Positions 22,238 to 31,845 of a stretch of 64,000 nt of DNA are shown piece after piece. This DNA is from Dioszegia crocea. Taxonomy: Eukaryota; Basidiomycota; Tremellomycetes; Tremellales; Bulleribasidiaceae. Every line of letters starts with the position of its first letter. The stretch's first letter is position 1. Location: the NCBI GenBank assembly GCA_001600615.1, contig BCKK01000004.1:1537316-1601315 (forward strand), read 5' to 3'. The notes beneath the pieces are model-generated. The model was not told the origin of the DNA. It ran no database searches and saw only the letters and a program-made list of their open reading frames with translations. A program made the position numbers and the translations under genes.

Positions 22238-24608
22238 ATGTCCTCCTCTCCTCCCTCCTCCACCGCGCTGCGCACCCCGCAGTCCGACAGTGTCGCTCTA
22301 CCCCCCACTCGCTCCGGTCGGCAGCGCAAGCAAGTCGAGAAATTCGGCAGTATGATGGATTCGGATTTGATCGGCGACCATCTATCCGACTACTCGGCGG
22401 ATGAAGGCAAGTGGGACGAGGAGACGGAAGAGGATACAGATGAGGAGCAGAGCTTCTCGAAGGGCGTCAAGGAGGCTGAAGAGGATGATGATGATGCGGA
22501 GATGGGCGAAGATGAGGATGAGGACGACGAGGATAATAAGGTAAGTAATCGTCTGGTCAGATCTCAGTGGAGGCCTTTCTTCCTTCCTCCCCTGCTCCCT
22601 CTGAACTGCTTCCCGACCTTACCCCTTTCTATCTCAGCCTCGCATTTCAGTTCTGTCGGTGTTCGCTTTGGCTGACGTGACCAGAAATCTAAAAGATCCA
22701 AAAAGTCCAAGTCGACTCCATCCGCCAGCAAAGCCTCCAGATCATCCATTTCCAAGGGGAAGAAAGAAGCCGTCGTCAAATCTTCCTCCACCAACAAAAA
22801 GAAGACCACTTCTAAACCCGCCCTCCTCCCTCCCAAATCGGCAGCTAAGAAGAAGGCGAAGAGGGTCGAGACGGAGGATGAAGAGAGCGGATCGGAGGCG
22901 GAAAGTATCACCGTGAAGAGCAAGAGCAGTGCAAAGAGCAAGGTCAGTTGTCGCCTTCGACGTCATATGGACCAAAGCTGATTTCCACAGGTACAGGTCA
23001 AGACTGCGACCACTAAGAAGGTATGCCATTTCCTAGAGCTGGGCTATGCAGGTTGTTTTTGCGGTGCCTGATCATCAAGCAGGTCTCTGTCCCCTCCAAG
23101 CGCGTGCACACTCCTGCGGCCTCAGACACCGAGACTCTCGCGGGTGACAATGAGGCCAACAATGACGATGAAGTGAGCTCGAGTCTACAGAGACGGGGAC
23201 ATAGACAGAACTGACCATACAGGAACTCATGTCGCCCCCCAACTCCCCATCACCCTCCAAAAAGGCCAAAGTTGCACCCCTAACCTCAGCCAAATCAACC
23301 CTGTCTTTCCCCAAAGTCGCCTCCAAACCCGCCACTCTCATCAAGCCCAAAGCTGGAGCTACAACCACAACAAAATCGGCTCAGCCGGTCAAGCCCGTCG
23401 TCAAGGGTCGGGGCGGTGGCTTATTGCTAGCCAAGAAGACGGACTCTCTTGTCAGCATCACCAAATTTGCTCCGGCAACAAAGGCTATCCCGAAGAAGGA
23501 GGCTACCAAGGTGGTCAAAGAGCCCATCAAGAAGGCTGCGGCGGCCAAAAAGGTCAAGGAGGTGGTGCAAGAGGAGGAGGTGACGGAGGATGAAGAGAAA
23601 GAGATGGTTGAGAAGGCGAAGCCTGAGCCTGAGGCAGAGATGGCAGATGTGGAAATGGAAGAACAAGAGGAGGAGCAGGTTAGTCTTCGTATATCCACCC
23701 GCGAGTCTCAGCTGATCATCATCAGGCTGCGAGCGATGAAGAAGAAGAGGCGGTCTCGAAGTCGGATGCGAAGGCCAAAACGCCCAGATCCAGGAAGGCA
23801 CCTGTCTCGACCAAGGGTAAAGGCAAGAGGGCTGCTGGTGCCGATGAGTCGGAGGAGGAGACAGGGGACGAGGTAAGTAACCCAGCCCGACAGGAGAGCA
23901 TTGGGCTGATGTGACAGGATGTAGCTGAGGATGTACCCGTCAAGAAGAGTAGCAAGGTCGGCAGCAAGACAGGTCCGACACAGGATCTGGACGGAGACCA
24001 GCTGTCGGACGATGACGCAGTGAGTTTATATCCGTCATGGGAGACCTGTGAGAGCTGAAACTAACTTGATAGCAGCCTCAAACCCCTGTCGTCTCACCCA
24101 AAAAGGGCAAGAAGGTCGCGCCTGTTGTAAGTCTCTCTTCATCTTAACCTCAGTCCAAAGTCTGATCATACAGTCATCCGACAGCAACCCTGCCGGCTCC
24201 CCCAGCAAGCCCGTCGACAAAGTCACCCCCGCCATCCAGTGCGCCATCATCAACGCACTCAAAAGTCCCCCCTATCTCAAAAGTGTCGACTTCAAATCGG
24301 CCGCTAAACCGTTTGGGGACGAGTGCGACCACACCAAACTCTCCAGGCATTGGAACCAAGTCCTATCCGTCGATCTTCTCGGTGTGTTCGGCGGCACTCC
24401 GACTAAGAAGTCTGCCAAGTCTAGCGCGAAGGGCGCACTGGGGGAGAAGCACCGATTGGCAATCTGGGAGGCGGTGCTTGCGATACATAACAAGGTCGAT
24501 TGGGAGGGTGTGGCCAGTGTCTCTGGTGGCATGGGAGGGGATAAGCTTAAGAGGCACCTGAAGCAGGTGATGGATAAGCAAGTCAGGAAGTTCATCGCGG
24601 GGGCTTAG
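22238..24608 (+). CDS. Lys/Glu-rich nuclear-type protein with Myb/SANT-like C-terminus (623 aa)
   Basis: Nine exons: 22238-22540, 22685-22942, 22991-23020 (30 nt), 23083-23172, 23223-23678, 23726-23872, 23918-24019, 24076-24126, 24174-24608. The N-terminus has RSGRQRKQVEKFGSM, then long acidic and Lys/Ser runs with SPKK-like motifs, as in chromat-in-associated proteins. The C-terminal 140 residues are ordered: TPAIQCAIINALKSPPYLKSV ... HTKLSRHWNQVL and WEAVLAIHNKVDWEGVASVS ... LKRHLKQV, which look like two degenerate Myb/SANT-type helical repeats. I do not recognise a named family; DNA or chromatin binding is inferred. Exon 8 has a NAGNAG acceptor (24072/24075) that may add one Gln. Confidence 0.65.
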
Positions 24609-24800
24609 AAGATCTAAGAAGGGGTCAGGCGGTGAAGCTGTGTCCGTGGGCGAGTTGTTGTGATGTTTCGTTTTCGCTGTGTATAGTATTTGTTTCTGCC
24701 TGTTTTCAATCTAATTTAAACATCTATTCCATATTTCTGTACCCTACATCCTATGCATATTCAATCATTACCATGATATCTCTTTCTATGTCGACAGGCG

Positions 24801-26441
24801 CTAGAGCAGGTCCGTCACAATCGGCGCGACCGCCACTCCTGCAGAAAGGGCAATACCCTTGACAGCATCGACTCGCACATCCTTCACACCCGCAAAGAGG
24901 ACATCCTCCACATCCACCCGGCCCTTGGTCTTCTCTCCAATCTGATGCCTAGCGCTTGAATCAGGCTCCCGGACGGCCCAGAGCTTGACAAGATTGGGAT
25001 CAAGGACGCCTTCCAACCGCTCTTGAACGACAGCGCCTATGACCGGCATCATCTGGGATATCAGTACAAGTCCTGCTCATGCGAAATTGGCTGAGTGAAA
25101 ATAAGAGGCAACATACCTTGTAGCTATGGTGAGACCCGCCCGAAGCAATCAAGAGAGATGGGTAACGAGGATGGTAGTCGATGATGAAGTTGTCGTCGAA
25201 CGTAGCGGGGATTGGGCACATCCGGGTGTAGTCAAAAGCGCCTGATTAGTCAAATCTGATCTCGTCTCGGAAGCCCAACATCGCGCAGGGGATAACTAAC
25301 GGTCATTGAACTCTGGGAAATAGCGGTTGACATAGTGTCGCGTACCGTCGAATGAGCTACGGGGAAGCCACGCTATGTAAGTCAGCAATGGGGTTGAACC
25401 GCAAGTAGGAGAAACAAACGTACATGCCTCATTCTTATCGTGCCAAGCTGAAGCTCCGTCTGTGAGGGTCGTTCGCGGTGCACCATCAAGAGTTGTGAAG
25501 CCAGCCTCGACAAGACCGAACTTGAGCATTCGATCATGGGTGGGCTAAATCCATCAGCAAGGCTTCCTCGGCCTAGGCTTGTGACTCGACCAAGGGACTC
25601 ACTGGCATACTGTAGAAACCTGGACTGGCTTGATCCATGTACACTGGGATATCCTTGTACCTCTCATACTCCTCCTCGCTGAGTTTGAAGGCAGCAACTG
25701 TGATTCCCACACCGACCAACAAGCCCTCAGGCAACAGATCACCCATCAACTTGCCCATCCAAGCCCCTGACGCCGCAATGATCTTGTCTGCCTTAAACTC
25801 CCGCCCGTCCAGACACTTCACACCTCTGATATCCCCATCTTCGATAATCCAACTCTCGGCCTCTGCGCCGGGGACGACTGTCCCGCCCAGCTCGGTAGTC
25901 TTATTGATGAGATGCGCGGTGGCCTTGGCGGCATTCACCCAACCGCCCCAGGGATTACTGTATGCGATTTGACCAGTCAAATCGCCTGCGATGCCTTTGT
26001 CTTTCGGGTCGAGAGCACGTTGAATTTCCTCGGATGTGGTGTGAGTGACGATTTCGGGGCATCGACGTGTGACGTTGACGATGCACTCGTCGAGCTTTTG
26101 ACGATGGTCAAGCGGTGCAACGACGACTGTGCCGCATCTGATGTATTAGCTACTGAGATGCCAATTGATACGCGAGAGGCCAAGACTCACTCAAAGTACA
26201 TCCCCTCCCACTCTTTCGACCTCCACACCTGCAATGCCTTGAATGCCAAATCTGCATACTCCTCCTGATCATAATCGAAGCGCACAATCTTGTTAAGATC
26301 TGTCGATGCGGCATCTTCGGCCGGCAAGACGTGCGCCCGATCAATGAGCGTGACGGTGTACTTGTCTGACTTCAGGAGTGAGACGGCGGTAGATGAGCCC
26401 CAGGCTCCAGCGCCGATTATGAGGATACTAGGTTTAGACAT
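24801..26441 (-). CDS. FAD-dependent amine oxidase, fructosyl-amine/sarcosine oxidase type (paralogue A, 451 aa)
   Basis: Six exons on minus: 26191-26441, 25603-26137, 25424-25544, 25301-25372, 25117-25241, 24801-25052. The N-terminus SILIIGAGAWGSSTA is a Rossmann GxGxxG motif (residues 10-15) with an acidic strand end (TVTLIDRA) for FAD. Near the C-terminus, TRMCPIPATFDDNFIIDYHP and LLIASGGSHHSYK match the covalent-flavin Cys region (Cys335) and the flavin-binding loop of monomeric sarcosine and fructosyl amino acid oxidases. Such enzymes oxidise N-substituted amino acids, making hydrogen peroxide, and are usually peroxisomal, but this protein ends TDLL and lacks a PTS1 tripeptide. The substrate cannot be told from sequence. 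It is a tandem paralogue of the gene at 26926-28529. Confidence 0.85.
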
Positions 26442-26925
26442 TTGCGTTGTAACTAGAAAGCGAGGTAAGGATTCGGGAACTGGTGTAGAGGGGTCTGTGA
26501 GATCCAGGCGGTTGATCAGTATGGGTGACTTGCTTCACTGGCGGGGAGCGTGGAGCGAAGGGGGCAGGATGAGGTGCGGTCGGAAGGAGGAGGTTTGGTT
26601 TGGATTAGAAGCGACATGTTTGGGCAAACCTTCAAAGGTAGAAAGGGCGTCATCTGACCCCTTTGGCACCCCTTTGAGTAGAGGGGCAAGAGTGGGGGAT
26701 GAGGAAAGGGGATCAAAGTATAACTCTATCGCGTAGTTAGAAGCTGACGCGGATGGAAATTGCTTGACCCGAAATACGGTAGCCGTAGGCCCGTACCGTC
26801 TCTACCGGCCCAGATACCTCATCCTGCTCTAGACTCCATGTACCTCTTGAATCGTCCTGTGCATACTGCCTATCCCTCCGGACTGTACAATATTTACAAG
26901 TAGACACATGACCTCGCCAGTGCGC
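26442..26925. other. Spacer between the tandem oxidases
   Basis: 484 bp; promoter of paralogue A and 3' flank of paralogue B. No gene seen. Confidence 0.5.
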
Positions 26926-28529
26926 TCACGCAGGCCTCCACACAGCCAGACCGACACCAACGACAGCATCGGCCCGCACATCTTGCCTGCCAGCAAAGAC
27001 GGCGTCTTCCACATCCAGTCGATGCTTATCTGCCGTAGCCTGCAGGGCGCGTTCGTCCGGCTTGCGGATCGCCCAGATCTTGGCGAGCTTGGGATCTAGG
27101 GTGCCTTCCATGCGGTCGCGGACGAGGTCGCCAATGATCGGCATCATCTGCGGGTATCAGTAACCGGCAAATATGAGGAGAATGAGTACGTACTTTGTAG
27201 CTGTGATGAGAACCACCAGAAGCGATCAGAAGGGAAGGGTGCTGCGAGTGATAGTCCACAATAAAGTGTTGATCGTAACCAGCGGGAATGGGGCACATGC
27301 GTGTAAAGTCGAACGGCCCTGGTTCATTGAGCGACCCCATTGCCGAAATTTGGTTTGCACTGATAGCCAACACTCACGATTATTGAATTCTGGGAAATAG
27401 CGATTGACATGATATCTCAGACCTTCGAATGAGCTCTTCGGAAGCCAAGCTGATTGCGAGTCAGCAGGCGTCGTGTAGAAGAGGAAGGGTTTCTCCGTGC
27501 AGGAGGTTAGAACTCACAGGCATCTCGCTCTGCGTGCCATTTTGAAGCGCCGGTCGTGAGTGTAGTTCGAGGTACACCAGAGCGGGTGGTATATCCTACT
27601 TCGTCCAGCCCAAATTTGAGTATTCTGTCATGGGTGGGCTATGAAAATCAGTACTCTTTCAGAGCCCGAGGTCAGAGGAAGACTCACTGGCATGCTGTAA
27701 AACCCTGGATCACCCGTATCCATATACACTGGTATATTCTTATATCGCGCATACTCCTCCTCGCTAAGATTGAAGGCCGCCACAGTGATGCCCACACCCT
27801 CGAGCAAACCCTCAGGCAGCATATCGCCCATCAATCCCGACGTCCATGCTCCAGAAGCCACAATGACCTTATCTGCCCTAAACTCACGCCCGTCCAGGCA
27901 TTTAACACCTTTAATGTCATCCCTTTCATATATCCAGCTCACGGCTTCTGTACCAGGTACGACCCCACCTCCCAACTCCGCCGTCAGGCCGATGAGATAC
28001 CCGGTCGCTTTGGCAGCATTCGCCCACCCACCCCAAGGGTTACTGTACGCGACCTGGCCTGTCATATTGCCGGCGATACCGTGATTCTGGGGATCGAGAG
28101 CGCGTCGGATCTCTTCGGGTGTCGAGTGAGTGATGATCTCTGGACAACGACGGGAGACGTTGGCTATGCAGCCGTCGAGCTCCTCGCGGTGGTCCAGGGG
28201 AGCAATGACGACAGTACCAGATCTAACCGATATCAGTCTTCTGACCGAGGGGAATCTGGAACAGACTCAATGACCTACTCAAAGTACATCCCCTCCCATT
28301 CTTTACCCCTCCACGCCTCCAACGCCTTGAAGGCCAACTCGGCGTATTCTTCCTGGTCATAGTCGAATCGCACGATCTTATTGAGGTCCGTCGAGGCGGC
28401 ATCCTCTGCTGGGAGAACGCTGGCACGGTCGATGAGGGTCACGGTGTACTTGCCGGATCTGAGAAGCGATACGGCTGTAGAAGAGCCCCAGGCACCCGCA
28501 CCGACGATAAGGATGTGAGGCTTCGACAT
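26926..28529 (-). CDS. FAD-dependent amine oxidase, fructosyl-amine/sarcosine oxidase type (paralogue B, 441 aa)
   Basis: Six exons on minus: 28279-28529, 27688-28222, 27378-27449 and 27518-27638 between, 27194-27318, 26926-27147. The first five exons have exactly the same lengths and phases as those of paralogue A (251, 535, 121, 72, 125 nt), so the pair arose by tandem duplication after intron gain. HILIVGAGAWGSS (FAD), FTRMCPIPAGYDQHF with Cys335, and LLIASGGSHHSYK are conserved. The last exon is shorter (222 against 252 nt) and ends GLAVWRPA, again without a peroxisomal signal. Substrate unknown; the strong sequence conservation around the flavin argues for activity. A weak donor (GTAGGT) ends exon 1. 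Confidence 0.85.
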
Positions 28530-29722
28530 GGCGAGTTAAATCTGGAACTAGGTGAGCGTCGTGAAATCCAATCAGCCGACGTAAAACCTGGAAGAACAGG
28601 AAGGATAGTCAACGACTACGCTGATAACAGACTGAACAGAACGATAGATGCCATGTCGCCCCTCGTGTATGGTACAAGAGGCAAGCGGCGCCAACACAGC
28701 TGCGGCTCGAGATAGCGCGACTCGAGCTCATCGGGCCGAGGGGCCGAACACGAAGAAAAGTTTTAAACCGTACTGCACAAAGCTGGTTTCACTAAATCCT
28801 GTCTTGCTCATCACTCACCGATCATAGCGCGATCAACAATGGTTTTTCAGGTAGCCCTTGTAGCTGGCTCCAGAACGATGCAGAGATGGAGGAAATCCGA
28901 GCAAATTTGACGCGGCCAGACAGGGTGGCAAAGTAGAGTTGGCGTGACTTTTCGAACATTATTTCAGAAAGATACAGACCATATAGGATGATGCATACAA
29001 TACTGGCCGGATCGTGAGAGCAGTGGCTATCCGGAGGTGTCTATATCAGTCCGCCAGGTAGAAAGCCCGTTGTGCTATGAGGGAATGCGCTCCAAAAGTG
29101 AGGTATGGAGCTACGGTTCAAGGTGTTAGTCAATTTCCGGAACGGGGAACTACGATTATAAACTCTTCTTCGGCAGAACACCTCGGCGGCGATTCGAACG
29201 CACGGACTGGACGACCAAGGCGCCACATTTTCCTATTCCCGTATTGCCGACATCCGCTCTGCTGGATGTCGCCTGAACGTGCAAGTGAGTGGCGATTTTC
29301 AGTCCTTATGCTAGGGTTAGAGCTTCTGACAATGAGGAGTAATCCGAGTCGAAGCAGTTGCTGGTTGCAAAAAAACATCCTAACGTGATGCTCATCGCAA
29401 GGTGTAGCATTCAATTTCTGGAAAAGTGACAACTACTGTCCAAACATCATACACGATTCATCTTTTTGCCATCCCTTCCTCGAGAGCGACGCCCTGCCTC
29501 AACGAAAGCCCCACCATTGGAGGAATTAAATGACGAAAGTTCCTCCACCAACGCCGAGGCAGGATCGAGCAAGCAGGCCGCTGCTGCCGATAATGTCACT
29601 CTCAGCGCCAAGAAGAAGGCCGCAGAGCGAAAGGCGAATAAGGAGAAGGAGAAGGAGTCAGGCAACCGGGAGTCTGCTGCAGTGCTGGTCACACGGCGGA
29701 CTCTGTCAACGCAATTTTGACA
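28530..29722. other. Intergenic/degenerate region
   Basis: 1.2 kb without a supported intact gene. From 29466 an open frame encodes a Lys/Glu/Ala-rich peptide (AKKKAAERKANKEKEKES) that ends at 29718 and lacks an ATG; it could be a 5' exon or relic of the DUF3435-like gene. A degenerate ~35-bp direct repeat occurs at 29119 and 29398. Confidence 0.4.
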
Positions 29723-30829
29723 ATGGACCCAAGCGAGCTGAAGCTCCACTCGGGCGGGCATCTCGCAAGCTCGGTGCGGTGTCAGATAAAGCACTGGATC
29801 GTCACCCAGTTGACGCCTCGGTACGATATCCGGAACGACGCGCGTCTTCGGCGCTATTCGGATATCTCTGTTGTTCAGAATATGGCAGAGACTATTCTGT
29901 CTCCTCATATCGGCTTCACTCAAATATTCCAACGCATCGCCATCCTCTGCGTCCTAGCCATCAGTCAACAGACTATACTGAGGCTGGCCAACCTCCTCAC
30001 ACCCCCCTCACACCCCCCCTCCCACATCGCGAACCTCGGGTCTTACGACGCGCTCCGATGGAAACATCTCACCATTCACCTATCCCCGCAATTGGGCGGG
30101 AGGCAGAACAAGGTTTCTATCCGCCTACTCCCCGTAAACGGGAAACCAAAGGACTCAACCAACCTCTTCGTTTCACTAGACTCGGTGACCGAGCTTTGGT
30201 GCGACCCTGTTCTGCTCATCCTCATCCTCGCAACACTACGAGGATGCTTCCCCGTCGGCTGTACCTTCTCCGACTTGCTAGATCCCGACCTTCTCCAAGG
30301 CCGGGAATACCTGCACATATCATTCAATCCTCTTCGCGCGGAAGACTATGTCTTCACGCTTGATGACGGTATCCGCCCTATGGACACGTATACGTTCCGA
30401 GTCCGTCTCAATCGCCTGAGCGACCAATCGTCTTTATCCTCCAAATACTCGATGACAATTCTCAGACGCAGCGGTACGCAGGCAGCGAAAGAGAGCGGTG
30501 AGCATAGTCCCCGCTATCCAGTATCTCCACTGACTTTTAACAGATGTCGAGGTGGAGAAAAGGCAGCTGCAGATCACACAGGGATGGGGAACAACGACGT
30601 ACCGTCGGTACGAGGGCAAAATGTGAGCACAGCGTAGACTACAGCTCATCCTGGTAGCAGCAGCAACGCCGCTGCAGCCATGTACGATATTGCAGATATT
30701 GGGATGAGCTCCAAACTCCATCCGAATCAGATCCGGGTCACTGATGTCCCGCCGGGGATATCCGTGCAGCTTACGGGGGCCGATGGAACTCGAATTCTGA
30801 ACCACCCGAATTGTACGTGTTCGACGTGA
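29723..30829 (+). CDS. DUF3435-like (tyrosine-recombinase-fold) protein, probably partial (340 aa)
   Basis: Three exons, 29723-30497, 30544-30622, 30661-30829. The segment IFQRIAILCVLAISQQTILRLANLL, then YDALRWKHLTIHLSP, a Lys-containing linker, and ELWCDPVLLILILATLRGCF follow the layout of fungal DUF3435/FluG-domain proteins: a helical 'TG-R-PG' region with its Arg, a 'Y-DI' strand, and a 'DP-lllLalaL-aF' helix. This family is related to tyrosine recombinases and includes the captains of Starship elements. The usual N-terminal region is missing, the catalytic Tyr is not identifiable, and the C-terminus is short, so it may be a decayed or truncated copy. The third exon may instead splice on at GTACGT (30815). 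Function uncertain. Confidence 0.5.
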
Positions 30830-31845
30830 TGGATGCCCGGGTGCTAGGCTCGACGCAAGCCCCACGCTTCGAGTCTGTCTCCCCCACGACGACGAAGGAG
30901 GGGCTTGGGTCAAAAGTACCGATTCCTCAATAGAGGTACCACCGATTTCGCCGTTTTACCCTCTTCGCGCCAAACCGCCCAGACAAATCAATTTCAACCA
31001 AATACCCATAGCTCACAGCTACAGTCACCGGAGACCCATAGCTACAAATTGGTCTCCTCAGAATGTCTCTAAAGTATGCATAGGATGCTTGGGAGAGGCT
31101 CTATTATCACCACGAATTATCTGTTCCATCCCATCGAGTTTCGGGCATATCCGAACCAAAAGTGCCACACTGCCGCCGTAAGGAGGTCCAAAGGGCAAAT
31201 CGAGGCCACTTTTTGAACATCTCTCACAAGTCATATGCATACACTATCTAAATTCTGAGGAAGTCATATTGTAGCCATAGGTCTCAGGTATCAGGTCATA
31301 GCTAGATGAAGCCTCAAAGACGATTTTGACATCACCACAGTGATTGACGCGAGTAGGGGTTCGAGCCGAAATCGGTGGTACCTCTATTAAAAGTAAACGG
31401 AACTCTCGACCCAAGCCCCTCCTCTGGTTGATGCTACGGTTTGTAACTTTTCTTCTCATTTTGACATCATACCCTCGGGCGTAATGTATCATCATGGTGT
31501 CCTATATACGCTACGATCTCTGTCTTTTGCACCGCTTCCAAACCATATCGCCCGGAGTCGGCCGACTCAACGATGGTTTGAGCCGAGCCCGAGTTCCGAA
31601 CAAAAGGCCCGAGCTCCGAAAGGTATGTTATGTGTATCCGCTGTGTGTGCCTGACGACCTGTGTGTGTGTGTGTCCATGCTTGGCTCTCCCCCCCCCTTC
31701 TCTGCCAAAGGTATGCCAAACGAGCCTCACCCTCCTTTTGTTCTCCGCTTCTAATTCGAGGGCCCTCCATGTCAACGCTAAGTACGGGCCAAACGGCGCA
31801 ACTTGCGCACTGACTGTCATCTGACTGTAGTCCGCTCATCCAACT
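30830..31845. other. Non-coding region dominated by an imperfect palindrome
   Basis: 1.0 kb with no supported gene. It contains the 526-bp imperfect inverted repeat (30897-31422) and a GT-rich stretch (31663-31674). Confidence 0.5.
30897..31422. repeat. Long imperfect inverted repeat (~190-bp arms)
   Basis: The left arm (30897-31085) pairs with the right arm (31226-31422). The best segment is a perfect 22-bp match, 30929-30950 against 31367-31388. An outer 15-bp match (30897-30911 / 31408-31422) and inner matches (31030-31080 / 31233-31290, including CCTCAGAAT and GTATGCATA) continue the same alignment with small gaps. The ~140-bp centre is unpaired. It could be a foldback/MITE-like element or an old inverted duplication. 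Confidence 0.75.

Noticed and set aside
29150..29240. TTCGAAT-like motif on minus suggesting a tRNA T-arm
   Set aside because: The flanking bases do not form a 5-bp T stem and no acceptor, D or anticodon stems can be drawn.
29466..29720. Lys/Glu-rich frame as a separate gene
   Set aside because: It has no ATG and ends just before the DUF3435-like gene; at most a 5' exon or relic of that gene.
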